NCBI RefSeq assembly: GCF_019219075.1
Contig: NZ_JAHUWJ010000005.1
Span: 62,001-126,000 of the forward strand
Direction of reading: 5' to 3'
Source: Chitinophaga sp. sic0106
GTDB lineage: Bacteria > Bacteroidota > Bacteroidia > Chitinophagales > Chitinophagaceae
Length of the DNA: 64,000 nt
Shown: positions 33,693 through 42,981 of the stretch, one piece after another
Numbering within the stretch: position 1 is the first letter of the stretch
How the letters are laid out: each line of letters opens with the position of its first letter
Notes under the pieces: model-generated
The model's input: only the letters and a program-made list of their open reading frames with translations
What the model was told of the DNA's origin: nothing
Databases searched by the model: none
Position numbers and translations under genes: made by a program

Positions 33693-35924
33693 ATGAAATT
33701 TTTGCAGCTATTATTGCTTTCCCTGATAGGGCTCGCACCGGCAGAACAACCGCCGGCAGTGTATCTCATCGGTGATAGTACCATGGCCGATAAGCCCACC
33801 GAAGAGAACCCGGAAAGAGGCTGGGGACAACTGTTTCCCAAATTCTTTCAGGCAGGCGTGACTATACGTAATTATGCAGTAAACGGCAGAAGTACCAAAA
33901 GCTTTATCAATGAACATCGCTGGGATACCGTGGTATCCCAGCTTAAAAGCGGTGATTGGGTGCTCATACAGTTTGGACACAACGATAGTAAAGTAAAAGA
34001 TTCCACCCGGTATGCAGCACCCCGCGGCGATTATAAAACGAACCTGGAGCGCTTCGTAAAAGAAGCCCGTGCAAAAGGCGCCAATCCCATCCTGATCACA
34101 CCGGTAGCCCGCCGCAAATTTACCAATGGTAAACTGGAAGATACCCACGGCGACTACCCCGCAGCAGTGCGTGAAGTGGCCAAAGCCTTGAACGTGCCGA
34201 TGATTGATCTGCAGCAGTCCTCCAGCGCAGCCCTCAGCGAAGCCGGCGAACAAGGCTCTGTGAAATTCTTTAAAACCACGCCGGCAGGGCATTACAAAAC
34301 ACTGCCTAAAGGAGTCACCGATGATACGCATTTCAATACCTACGGCGCCACCAAAATGGCCGCCCTGGTAGCTGATGCCATCAATAAACAAAATATACCG
34401 CTGGAAAACTGGCTCCTGCAGTCAGATTTTACCGGCAAATACGCCTACGAACTGCCGGTAGTATACGAGCCGCATTTCCGCCGCGATACCTTTAGCATCC
34501 TGCAATACGGCGCTAAAGCAGATGGTATCACCCTCAACTCAAAAAGCATCAACGATGCCATCACCGATTGCAGCAGCAAAGGTGGGGGCGTAGTGTATGT
34601 GCCCAATGGCCTGTGGCTCACCGGTCCGATAGTGCTGAAAAGTAATGTGAACCTGCACCTGGCGGCCAACGCTGTTTTGCAGTTCACAACTGATTATGAC
34701 CAGTATCCACTCGTAAAAAGTACGTACGAAGGCCTGGTGGCTATGCGTTGCCAACCTCCGGTATCTGCCCTGGATCAGGAAAATATTGCTGTAACCGGGA
34801 AAGGTATATTGGATGGTGGCGGTGACGCCTGGCGCGCCGTGAAAAAAGGAAAAATGACAGAGAGTCAGTGGAAAGACCTGATAAAAAAAGGCGGCGTACT
34901 CAATAAAGACAGTACCACCTGGTATCCAACCCAAAAGCACTTTGCAGGCACCACTGTAAAGGACCCCGGGGTTATTACGGGAGATGGTAAAGCGGCCGAC
35001 TTTGAAGCCTACAAGGACTTTTTACGACCCAACATGGTGAGTCTCACCAGCTGCAAAAACGTACTGCTCGAAGGAGTGACCTTCCAGAACTCGCCGGCAT
35101 GGTGCATTCACCCGCTGCTTTGCGAAAACATCACCCTCCGCAACGTGTACGCTAAAAATCCATGGTACGCCCAAAACGGGGACGGCCTGGACCTGGAATC
35201 CTGCAGCTACGCCCAAATCCTCGACTGCACTTTTGACGTAGGGGACGACGGTATCTGCATCAAATCTGGCAGAGATGAACAGGGGCGCAAACGCGGTAAG
35301 CCTACCGAAAATGTAGTGGTAAACAATTGCACCGTATACCACGCACATGGCGGTTTTGTAATCGGCAGCGAAATGTCCGGCGGCGCCAACAACATCTATG
35401 TAAGCAACAGCACTTTCATGGGAACTGATATAGGCCTGCGTTTCAAGACTACCCGCGGCAGAGGTGGCGTAGTAGAAAATATTTATGTGTCCAATATCAA
35501 CATGCGGGAAATTCCCGGAGAAGCCATCCTGTTTGATATGTACTATGCCGCCAAAGATCCTATTCCGCTGGCAGGCGAAAACAGATCTGGTCCGAAAATT
35601 GAACATGTCCCGGTAACAGAAGCAACCCCTGTCTTCCGAAACTTCTACATAGAAAATGTGGTATGCCACGGCGCTAAATCAGCAGTATTCATCCGGGGCT
35701 TACCGGAAATGCCTATCAGCAACATTAACATGAGTAACATGACGATCAAAGCAAAAGAAGGTATCAGCTGCATGGAAGCAAAAGGCATCCATTTTAAAGA
35801 CGTATACGTGGTGACCAGCTCCGGCAAGGAACCGGTGACCAAACGTAATGCCACCGATATCACTTTCTCCGATAGTAAGTATAAAGACACAAAACAAAAA
35901 TCATCAGTAGAACATGCGCTATAG
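33693..35924 (+). CDS. Fusion of rhamnogalacturonan acetylesterase (CE12, SGNH) and polygalacturonase (GH28)
   Basis: 743 residues with a signal peptide. Residues ~20-245 are an SGNH esterase of the CE12 type: block I YLIGDSTMADK, Gly block NYAVNGRSTKSF, block III FGHND, block V DDTHFNTYGA. Residues ~262-715 are a right-handed beta-helix GH28: entry motif FSILQYGAKADGITLNSKSI, then the four catalytic motifs as NGDGLD, GDDGICIKSG, AHGGFVIGSE and LRFKT. All catalytic residues appear intact. One exported polypeptide can thus deacetylate pectin and cut galacturonan or rhamnogalacturonan bonds. The 3' end overlaps the GH105 gene by 11 nt. Confidence 0.93.
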   Translation: MKFLQLLLLSLIGLAPAEQPPAVYLIGDSTMADKPTEENPERGWGQLFPKFFQAGVTIRNYAVNGRSTKSFINEHRWDTVVSQLKSGDWVLIQFGHNDSKVKDSTRYAAPRGDYKTNLERFVKEARAKGANPILITPVARRKFTNGKLEDTHGDYPAAVREVAKALNVPMIDLQQSSSAALSEAGEQGSVKFFKTTPAGHYKTLPKGVTDDTHFNTYGATKMAALVADAINKQNIPLENWLLQSDFTGKYAYELPVVYEPHFRRDTFSILQYGAKADGITLNSKSINDAITDCSSKGGGVVYVPNGLWLTGPIVLKSNVNLHLAANAVLQFTTDYDQYPLVKSTYEGLVAMRCQPPVSALDQENIAVTGKGILDGGGDAWRAVKKGKMTESQWKDLIKKGGVLNKDSTTWYPTQKHFAGTTVKDPGVITGDGKAADFEAYKDFLRPNMVSLTSCKNVLLEGVTFQNSPAWCIHPLLCENITLRNVYAKNPWYAQNGDGLDLESCSYAQILDCTFDVGDDGICIKSGRDEQGRKRGKPTENVVVNNCTVYHAHGGFVIGSEMSGGANNIYVSNSTFMGTDIGLRFKTTRGRGGVVENIYVSNINMREIPGEAILFDMYYAAKDPIPLAGENRSGPKIEHVPVTEATPVFRNFYIENVVCHGAKSAVFIRGLPEMPISNINMSNMTIKAKEGISCMEAKGIHFKDVYVVTSSGKEPVTKRNATDITFSDSKYKDTKQKSSVEHAL

Positions 35925-37089
35925 ATTCAATATTGTAATAACCTTATTGCTGATACTGGCATTGAAATCGAATGCACAGACAGGGGCTGCCGGCATGGCA
36001 GCTACCTGCATGCGTATATGGAAGGACTCCTTATCTATGCATCCCGGTAATGCGGTACGCTGGACCTACGACCAGGGCGTGATACTGGAAGGTTTCAATG
36101 CCCTCTGGCAAAGAACCGGTAAGCAGGAGTACTTCGACTACATCAAAAAAAGTATGGATCACTTCATCCAGGAAGATGGCAGTATCCGCACTTACAAATT
36201 GAAAGATTATAATATCGATAACGTAAAAAACGGCAGGGCCATCCTGGTGCTGTATAAAGCCACCAAAGATCCTAAGTACAAAAAAGCGGCCGACCTCCTG
36301 CGCGAGCAGCTGAAAGGTCAGCCACGTACCCATGCCGGTGGTTTCTGGCACAAACAGCGCTACCCATGGCAAATGTGGTTGGATGGCCTGTACATGGGAG
36401 AACCTTTTTATGCGGAATATGCTGCTATGACCGGCGAAACGGATGACTTTAAAGACATCACCCGCCAGTTTGTACTGATGGAAGAACATGCCAGAGATCC
36501 TAAAACCGGATTGCTGTACCATGCCTGGGATGAGTCCAAAGAACAGCGCTGGGCCAACAAGGTAACAGGGCAGTCGCCGCATTTCTGGGGCCGCGCCATG
36601 GGCTGGTATGCCATGGCCCTGGTAGATGCCATGGAGCAGTATCCTAAGGGACACCCCGGTAAGGATAGCCTGAAAGCCATCCTCGGTCGTTTAGCCGTAG
36701 CCGTACAAAAGTTCCAGGACCCTAAAACCGGCTGCTGGTACCAGGTACTGGACAAGGCAAACGGTAAGGGCAACTACGTAGAGGCGTCTGCCAGCTGCAT
36801 GTTCGTATATGCGTTGGCGAAAGGTATGCGCCTGGGCTACCTGCCTGCTTCCTATAAAAAAGTGGTCAACAAAGGATATGATGGTATTCTCAAACAGTTT
36901 ATCCGTAAAAATCCGGAGGGAGATATTACCCTCGGCGGAACGGTAAGCGTAGCAGGCCTCGGCGGCGAACCTTACAGAGACGGCAGCTATGAGTACTACC
37001 TCAGCGAAAAAGTGATCGACAACGATCCAAAAGGTGTAGGGTCTTATATCCTCGCCGCCAACGAAGTTGAAATGATGCGTAAAAAGTAA
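35914..37089 (+). CDS. Glycoside hydrolase family 105 (unsaturated rhamnogalacturonyl hydrolase)
   Basis: 391 residues; signal peptide MRYRFNIVITLLLILALKSNAQ. Alpha/alpha-barrel of the GH88/GH105 clan: WTYDQGVILEGFNALWQRTG, the catalytic Asp in MWLDGLYMGEPFYAEYA, HAWDESKEQRWANKVTGQSPHFWGRAMGWYAMAL, and QDPKTGCWYQVLD. Enzymes like YteR and YesR remove the 4,5-unsaturated galacturonyl end left by lyases. It is the only lyase-branch enzyme of the locus in this window. It overlaps the CE12-GH28 gene (11 nt) and ends 12 nt before uxaB. Confidence 0.93.
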   Translation: MRYRFNIVITLLLILALKSNAQTGAAGMAATCMRIWKDSLSMHPGNAVRWTYDQGVILEGFNALWQRTGKQEYFDYIKKSMDHFIQEDGSIRTYKLKDYNIDNVKNGRAILVLYKATKDPKYKKAADLLREQLKGQPRTHAGGFWHKQRYPWQMWLDGLYMGEPFYAEYAAMTGETDDFKDITRQFVLMEEHARDPKTGLLYHAWDESKEQRWANKVTGQSPHFWGRAMGWYAMALVDAMEQYPKGHPGKDSLKAILGRLAVAVQKFQDPKTGCWYQVLDKANGKGNYVEASASCMFVYALAKGMRLGYLPASYKKVVNKGYDGILKQFIRKNPEGDITLGGTVSVAGLGGEPYRDGSYEYYLSEKVIDNDPKGVGSYILAANEVEMMRKK

Positions 37090-37101
37090 AATCCTTTTTT
37101 C

Positions 37102-38565
37102 ATGAAGTTATCAAAAGGTGTGCTCCCTCTGCTGCACGACAGAGATGCACTCCAGCTACCTGCAGCAAACTGTTTTTCATTGCCGGAAAGAGTACTGCAA
37201 TTCGGAACCGGTGTATTGTTGCGTGGACTGCCGGACTTTTTTATTGACAAAGCCAACAAACAGGGCATCTTCAATGGCAGGGTAGTGGTGGTAAAATCCA
37301 CTTCCAGAGGTACTACTGCCGAATTCGATAATCAGGATAACCTGTATACACAGTGTATCCGTGGCGTCGAAGGCGGTAAAAAGGTACAGATGGACATCGT
37401 AAATGCCAGTATCAGTCGCGTACTCACTGCCAGCACCCAATGGGACCAGATCCTGGCCTGTGCTGCCAGCGCAGATATGCAGGTAGTGATTTCCAATACT
37501 ACCGAAGTAGGCATCGCCTATGTAGAAGAGAACGTATTACAGGGAGTGCCTTCCTCTTTCCCGGGAAAGCTGCTGGCATTCCTCTACCAGCGATATCAAC
37601 ATTTCAATGGCAGCGCCGACAGCGGGATGGTAATCGTACCTACCGAATTGCTGCCCGATAATGGACTGCTGCTGAAAAATATTGTGGGGCAACTGGCGGC
37701 TTATAACCAGCTGCCGGCCAGTTTCATCCAGTGGCTCACCACACATAACCATTTCTGTAACTCCCTGGTGGATTCAATTATCCCTGGTGCAGCCGATATC
37801 GATTGTGGTTATGAGGATCAGCTGCTGATCATGTCGGAAGCCTACCGCCTCTGGGCCATTGAATCCGGCAGCGAGCGGGTAAGAGAGATCTTATCCTTTG
37901 CGGCTGCGGACAGTGGTGTGGTAATCACCCCGGATATCAACGTATTCCGCGAACTGAAGCTGCGCCAGCTCAATGGCGCCCACACGCTCAGCTGCGGCAT
38001 TGCCGCACTGGCAGGCATTGAAACGGTAAAAGCCGCCATGAGCAACGAAGCCATGGCCGCCTATATCGAAGGCCTGCTGCTGCATGAAATTATTCCTGCC
38101 ATCACGGACAGCAATATACGCCAGGATGCGGCTGTGCGTTTTGCTGCCGCTGTGCAGGACCGTTTCCGCAATCCTTATATCGACCATAAATGGTTAAGCA
38201 TTTGCGGCAACTTTACCTCTAAGCTGAAAACAAGGGTAGTGCCTATCCTGCTCCGTTATGAACAACGCATGCACCAGGTGCCAGCCCTGATCGCCCTCGG
38301 CTTCGCCGCTCACCTGCTGTTTATGAAGCAGGAACACGGCCTCCCTGTAGACGATAGTTTTGCATCTTACTATAAAAAACTCTGGCAGGAACATGAGCTG
38401 CCGGAAGTAGTAAAAATCAGCCTGGCCAATAGTGAACACTGGGGTACTGACCTCAGCGCCCTGCCAGGTTTTTCAAGAACAGTAACAAATATGCTGCAGG
38501 CCCTGATCAGGGAAGGTGTGAATGCTTACCTGGAAAGAGTAGCGGCGGAAATAATCATCTCCTGA
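37102..38565 (+). CDS. uxaB: Tagaturonate reductase (altronate oxidoreductase)
   Basis: 487 residues, no signal peptide, cytoplasmic. Polyol-specific long-chain dehydrogenase family: N-terminal nucleotide-binding FGTGVLLRGLPDFFIDKANKQG, then VVVVKSTSRGTT, and NTTEVGIAYVEENV; middle PTELLPDNG and CNSLVDSIIPG; the C-terminal part carries LNGAHTLSCGIAALAGIETVKAAM with conserved Lys/His. Converts D-tagaturonate to D-altronate with NADH. It precedes uxaA by 2 nt, and together with uxaC the order is uxaB-uxaA-uxaC. Confidence 0.94.
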   Translation: MKLSKGVLPLLHDRDALQLPAANCFSLPERVLQFGTGVLLRGLPDFFIDKANKQGIFNGRVVVVKSTSRGTTAEFDNQDNLYTQCIRGVEGGKKVQMDIVNASISRVLTASTQWDQILACAASADMQVVISNTTEVGIAYVEENVLQGVPSSFPGKLLAFLYQRYQHFNGSADSGMVIVPTELLPDNGLLLKNIVGQLAAYNQLPASFIQWLTTHNHFCNSLVDSIIPGAADIDCGYEDQLLIMSEAYRLWAIESGSERVREILSFAAADSGVVITPDINVFRELKLRQLNGAHTLSCGIAALAGIETVKAAMSNEAMAAYIEGLLLHEIIPAITDSNIRQDAAVRFAAAVQDRFRNPYIDHKWLSICGNFTSKLKTRVVPILLRYEQRMHQVPALIALGFAAHLLFMKQEHGLPVDDSFASYYKKLWQEHELPEVVKISLANSEHWGTDLSALPGFSRTVTNMLQALIREGVNAYLERVAAEIIIS

Positions 38566-38567
38566 TC

Positions 38568-40223
38568 ATGAAGCAGAAAGTATTAAAAGTAAACCCGGCA
38601 GATAATGTGCTGGTGGCATTGCAAGACCTCGAGGCTGGCAGCGTAGTTAGCTATAACGGTACCGACTACACGCTCAAAGAAAAAATTCCGGCAAAGCATA
38701 AATTCACTACCACACCATTGCAGAAAGGTGATAAAATTACCATGTACGGCGTGCTGGTAGGTAAAGCCCAATCGGACCTGGAAACAGGTGTGCGCATCTC
38801 CACTGAAAATGTGAAGCATGCGGCAAATGGCTATGCGCTTTCCCCTGAAAGACGCACCGGCTGGCATATTCCGGATATCAACAAGTGGAAAGAACGCACC
38901 TTCATGGGCTATCCACGTGCAGACGGCAGCGTAGGCACCGGTAACTACTGGCTCGTGATTCCACTCGTGTTCTGTGAAAACAGGAACGTGGAAGTGCTGA
39001 AAAATGCTATGCTCAAAGAACTGGGCTACGCCAAACCGGATAAGTATGCCTCCTTCATGCAGCAGCTGATCAAAGTGCAGCAGGAAGGCGGAGATATCCA
39101 ACAGATTACTGAAACCAGCTGGACAGCCGAAGAAGACACCACTACCGGTAAACGTATTTTCCCGAATGTGGATGGCATCAAATTCCTCACGCATGAGGGT
39201 GGCTGTGGCGGTATACGCCAGGATGCGCAAACACTGTGCGGACTGCTGGCGGGTTACATTACCCACTCCAACGTAGCAGGTGCTACTGTGCTGAGCCTGG
39301 GATGCCAGAACGCCCAGATCAGCATGCTGCAGGATGAAATCAATAAGAGAGATCCGCATTTCGCTAAGCCGCTGTATATACTCGATCAGCAACAAACAGG
39401 CTCTGAGCCACTGCTCATCACCAACGCAATTAAGCAAACCTTCGCTGGCCTGATGCAGGCCAATAAGGTATCACGCCAACCGGCCCCACTCAGCAAGCTG
39501 ACCATAGGACTGGAATGCGGCGGTTCTGATGGGTTCTCCGGCATCTCTGCCAACCCGGCCATCGGGTATACGAGCGACCTGCTCGTGGCCCTGGGCGGAT
39601 CAGTGATCCTGGCCGAATTCCCGGAACTCTGCGGGGTGGAGCAGGAAATGAGCGACCGTTGCAACAGTGCCGAAGATGCCAACAGGTTCATTGACCTGAT
39701 GCGCACCTACGCACTGCGCGCAGAAGAAGCCGGCTCCGGATTTGATATGAATCCTTCTCCCGGTAACATCAAAGATGGTCTGATCACCGATGCTATCAAA
39801 TCAGCCGGCGCCGCCAAAAAGGCTGGCTCCTCGCCGGTAGCAGCAGTGCTGGATTATCCGGAGAAAGTACAGCGCCCGGGACTGAACCTCCTGTGCACCC
39901 CAGGCAATGATGTGGAGTCCACCACCGCCGAAGTAGGCAGTGGCGCCAACATCGTTCTCTTTACCACCGGACTGGGTACCCCAACAGGTAACCCCATTGC
40001 ACCGGTACTTAAACTAAGCAGCAGTACCAAACTATTCCAGCATATGCCTGAAATCATTGACATCAACACCGGTACGATCATCGACGGTGAAGAAACCATT
40101 GAAGAAGCAGGTCAACGTATACTCGACTACGTTATAGAAGTAGCCAGCGGAAACATTCCAGCGAAATCTGTAGTAAATGGTCAGGACGACTTTATCCCCT
40201 GGAAGCGGGGTGTTTCATTGTAA
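38568..40223 (+). CDS. uxaA: Altronate dehydratase
   Basis: 551 residues. N-terminal SAF domain (~1-95, VNPADNVLVALQDLEAGSVV ... KGDKITMYGVLVGKA), then the UxaA core: FMGYPRADGSVGTGNYWLVIPLVFCENRNVEV, THEGGCGGIRQDAQTLCGLLAGY, IGLECGGSDGFSGISANPAIG and TTGLGTPTGNPIAPVLKLSS. Converts D-altronate to 2-keto-3-deoxy-D-gluconate. The conserved Cys and His that bind the metal are present. Between uxaB and uxaC with gaps of 2 and 21 nt. Confidence 0.95.
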   Translation: MKQKVLKVNPADNVLVALQDLEAGSVVSYNGTDYTLKEKIPAKHKFTTTPLQKGDKITMYGVLVGKAQSDLETGVRISTENVKHAANGYALSPERRTGWHIPDINKWKERTFMGYPRADGSVGTGNYWLVIPLVFCENRNVEVLKNAMLKELGYAKPDKYASFMQQLIKVQQEGGDIQQITETSWTAEEDTTTGKRIFPNVDGIKFLTHEGGCGGIRQDAQTLCGLLAGYITHSNVAGATVLSLGCQNAQISMLQDEINKRDPHFAKPLYILDQQQTGSEPLLITNAIKQTFAGLMQANKVSRQPAPLSKLTIGLECGGSDGFSGISANPAIGYTSDLLVALGGSVILAEFPELCGVEQEMSDRCNSAEDANRFIDLMRTYALRAEEAGSGFDMNPSPGNIKDGLITDAIKSAGAAKKAGSSPVAAVLDYPEKVQRPGLNLLCTPGNDVESTTAEVGSGANIVLFTTGLGTPTGNPIAPVLKLSSSTKLFQHMPEIIDINTGTIIDGEETIEEAGQRILDYVIEVASGNIPAKSVVNGQDDFIPWKRGVSL

Positions 40224-40244
40224 TTTTTCAAATTCCACAATCAG

Positions 40245-41651
40245 ATGAGAAAGAAGTTTCTGGACGAGAATTTCCTGCTTAACACAGGTACTGCCGAGCG
40301 TTTGTACCATGATTACGCGAAGGAGATGCCTATTATTGATTACCATTGCCACCTGCCACCCGCACAGATTGCAGCCGATACCCGGTTTGAGAACATCACC
40401 CAGGCGTGGCTGTACGGCGATCACTATAAATGGCGCGCCATGCGCATCAACGGTGTACATGAAAGTTATTGTACCGGGGATAGGTCCGACTACGAAAAAT
40501 TCGAAAAATGGGCGTCTACCGTTCCTAAAACCTTACGTAACCCGCTCTACCACTGGACACACCTGGAGCTCCAGCGCTATTTCGGGGTAAATGAAATTCT
40601 CAACTGCCAGACGGCCCGCCAGGTATTTGACCATTGCAGCAGCCTGCTGCAGCAGCCGGAATACAGCGTGCGTGGGCTCCTCCGCAGTCGCAATGTGAAG
40701 GTCGTATGTACCACCGATGACCCTGCGGATGACCTGCGTTATCACCAGCAGATGAAAGCGGAAAACTTCGGTATCAGCATTTTCCCTGCTTTCCGCCCGG
40801 ATGCCGCCATGAACGTGGATAATCCACTCGTATACAACGCCTACCTGCAAAAGCTGGAACAGGCTGCCAACGCTACCATCCGTACCTATGATGACCTGTT
40901 GCAGGTATTGCAGCAGCGTCACGACTTCTTTGCAGCCAATGGCTGTACCGTTTCCGACCATGGTATCGAAGAGATTTACGCCGACGCCTATACGGAGGCA
41001 GAAATCCGCAGCATTTTCAGTGATGTGAGAGCAGGGAAGCAGTTAACGAACACGGATATACGTAAAATTAAATCGGCCTTGTTGTTTGAACTGGCAGTAA
41101 TGGACTGGAAGAAAGGATGGGTACAGCAGTATCACCTGGGTGCCTTGCGTAATAATAACTCCCGCATGATGCGCCAGCTGGGCCCTGATACCGGATGGGA
41201 TTCCATCGGCGATTTCTCCCAGGCACGTGCTTTGGCTAGGTTCCTGGACCGCCTGGATAGTAACGATCAGCTCACCAAAACCATTATTTACAACCTTAAT
41301 CCGGCAGATAATGAATTGATGGCTACCATGACCGGCAACTTCAACGATGGCAGCATTGCCGGCAAAGTGCAGTTTGGGGCTGCCTGGTGGTTCCTGGATC
41401 AAAAGGAGGGAATGGCCCGCCAGATGAATGCGCTGTCGAATATGGGGCTGTTATCCCGCTTTGTGGGCATGCTTACGGATTCCCGGAGCTTCCTCTCTTA
41501 CCCTCGTCATGAGTACTTCCGCAGGCTGATCTGTGATATGCTTGGGGAAGAAATGGAAAAAGGGGAGATTCCCGATGATATGGAGCTGGTAGGGAATATG
41601 GTGAAGGATATTTGTTATAATAATGCCAGTAACTACTTTGGATGGAAATAG
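40245..41651 (+). CDS. uxaC: Glucuronate/galacturonate isomerase
   Basis: 468 residues, normal length. UxaC signatures: MPIIDYHCHLPPAQIA with the metal-binding His pair, NITQAWLYGDHYKWRAMR, VVCTTDDPADDLRYH, FPAFRPDAAMN, and SRFVGMLTDSRSFLSYPRHEYFRRLICD. Isomerises D-galacturonate to D-tagaturonate (and D-glucuronate to D-fructuronate), the first cytosolic step feeding uxaB and uxaA. Last gene of the operon, closed by terminators at 41657-41759. Confidence 0.95.
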   Translation: MRKKFLDENFLLNTGTAERLYHDYAKEMPIIDYHCHLPPAQIAADTRFENITQAWLYGDHYKWRAMRINGVHESYCTGDRSDYEKFEKWASTVPKTLRNPLYHWTHLELQRYFGVNEILNCQTARQVFDHCSSLLQQPEYSVRGLLRSRNVKVVCTTDDPADDLRYHQQMKAENFGISIFPAFRPDAAMNVDNPLVYNAYLQKLEQAANATIRTYDDLLQVLQQRHDFFAANGCTVSDHGIEEIYADAYTEAEIRSIFSDVRAGKQLTNTDIRKIKSALLFELAVMDWKKGWVQQYHLGALRNNNSRMMRQLGPDTGWDSIGDFSQARALARFLDRLDSNDQLTKTIIYNLNPADNELMATMTGNFNDGSIAGKVQFGAAWWFLDQKEGMARQMNALSNMGLLSRFVGMLTDSRSFLSYPRHEYFRRLICDMLGEEMEKGEIPDDMELVGNMVKDICYNNASNYFGWK

Positions 41652-41656
41652 TTAAA

Positions 41657-41690
41657 GCGTTACCAGGGTGCCTGCCCTGGTAATGCTTTT
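41657..41690 (+). terminator. Rho-independent terminator after uxaC
   Basis: 12-bp stem (41657-41668 with 41675-41686, one G-T pair) with loop TGCCTG, followed by TTTT. It begins 6 nt after the uxaC stop. Confidence 0.9.
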
Positions 41691-41721
41691 GAATGACGGC
41701 CGAAGGCTTTCATTCAAAAGC
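41685..41721. other. Second hairpin overlapping the uxaC terminator
   Basis: An 11-bp stem GCTTTTGAATG/CATTCAAAAGC whose left arm shares the last two bases and the T-run of the first terminator, so the two structures compete. An A-tract follows. On the minus strand this is a terminator-like stem for the converging thioredoxin gene. Confidence 0.6.
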
Positions 41722-41724
41722 AAA

Positions 41725-41759
41725 AAAAAGGTCCTCTGAGATTTGCAGAGGACCTTTTT
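41725..41759. terminator. Bidirectional terminator between uxaC and the thioredoxin-like gene
   Basis: 14-bp stem AAAAAGGTCCTCTG/CAGAGGACCTTTTT with loop AGATTTG; A-tract on the left and T-tract on the right make it work in both directions for the convergent operons. Confidence 0.92.
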
Positions 41760-41801
41760 ACTAAATAAAAAACCAACATCAGAAATCAGCACGGCGGATG
41801 C

Positions 41802-42968
41802 TTATTCTCCGAATATTTTTTTCAGTTCCTGATCCAGTCCATCACCGCCGGTACCTACTTCTTTATAAATAATTCTTCCGGTTTTATCCAGCAGCAATTT
41901 AGTAGGGAAACCTGTTACAGCATAGGAAGCCACGATGTCAGCTTTTGCTTTGTCGTAGTTGTTGAGCACATGTAACCATGGCAGGTTGTCGTCTTTCACG
42001 GCCTTTTTCCAGGCTGTTTCTGAATCGGCAATCTCCTCTGACTTTTCATTGGCTATACCCAGAATTTCAAATCCTTTTGATTTATATTTGGCATATAACT
42101 CCTTCAGGTGAGGGTTGCCGGCCCTGCAAGGGCCACACCAGCTACCCCAGAAATCTACCAATACATATTTACCCTGCAAGGAATTGAGTGAAAGCAGGTT
42201 TCCGTTTAAATCAGGTTTAGCGAAAGCAGGTGCCATGGAACCCACTGCGGTAGTTTTAACACCGTTGATTTTGGCAGCTATGTTCTGGCCCATTTCTGAA
42301 GATTTCAACGCAGGTGCCAGTGTGTTATATGCCTGCTCATATTCTTTCAACGGCATGCTCTCAAACAAACGGAATAATAATACCACGCTCACATAAGATT
42401 TAGGGTGCTTCGCGATGAAATCACGCTGATACCCCTCCATAACCTTGGTGTTTTCGTTTATTTCCGCTGTGTAGGCCTTCATCTGTACGCTGTCAGTTTT
42501 CCACTTCAGTCGCATGGAAGTCTTTCTGATTTCCCAGTTCTTTTCTATCAGTGGCTGTGCTTTTTCCTTGTATTTATTAAACTCTTCGTTGAGTTTGCCG
42601 CCTGTTACTTTCGACTTGTAAAGCTCCTCAGCACTACCAGTAATCGTAATTGGTTTGTCGGAAATAAAGAATTCCAGCGCAGGTCCGGGCATAAACATGC
42701 CGCCTTTCACCACTTCAAATTTTGAGGAAGGATGAGTACTGCTCATCATGACCAGTGTTTCTCCCTGATAATTCCCTCTAAATTCCATGTGTTGTCCATG
42801 TACTACTACAGGTGTATCACTGGATTTTTTCATGCCGATTACCAGGTTGGTACGCAGCTTGTAGCCTTCAATCCCCTGGATGTCGGCCTTGATGCTGTAT
42901 TGTTGTTGCGCGTTGGCAACAGTGGCCAGCAGTAAACTGCTGGCCAGGGTTAAGGTTGTTTTTTTCAT
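41802..42968 (-). CDS. TlpA/thioredoxin-like protein with N-terminal DUF4369-type domain (second of pair)
   Basis: 388 residues; signal peptide MKKTTLTLASSLLLATVANAQ. Residues ~22-120 look like the DUF4369 beta domain common before thioredoxins in Bacteroidota (QYSIKADIQGIEGYKLRTNLVIG, ITITGSAEELYK). A helical linker (~120-240) follows, then a TlpA/AhpC-TSA thioredoxin fold with active site FWGSWCGPCRAGNPHLKELY and the cis-Pro region VTGFPTKLLLDKTGRI. Periplasmic thiol-disulfide reductase; substrate unknown. Last gene of the SusCD-thioredoxin group, 13 nt after its paralogue. Confidence 0.9.
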   Translation of the reverse strand: MKKTTLTLASSLLLATVANAQQQYSIKADIQGIEGYKLRTNLVIGMKKSSDTPVVVHGQHMEFRGNYQGETLVMMSSTHPSSKFEVVKGGMFMPGPALEFFISDKPITITGSAEELYKSKVTGGKLNEEFNKYKEKAQPLIEKNWEIRKTSMRLKWKTDSVQMKAYTAEINENTKVMEGYQRDFIAKHPKSYVSVVLLFRLFESMPLKEYEQAYNTLAPALKSSEMGQNIAAKINGVKTTAVGSMAPAFAKPDLNGNLLSLNSLQGKYVLVDFWGSWCGPCRAGNPHLKELYAKYKSKGFEILGIANEKSEEIADSETAWKKAVKDDNLPWLHVLNNYDKAKADIVASYAVTGFPTKLLLDKTGRIIYKEVGTGGDGLDQELKKIFGE

Positions 42969-42981
42969 GGTTGGTGTATGA

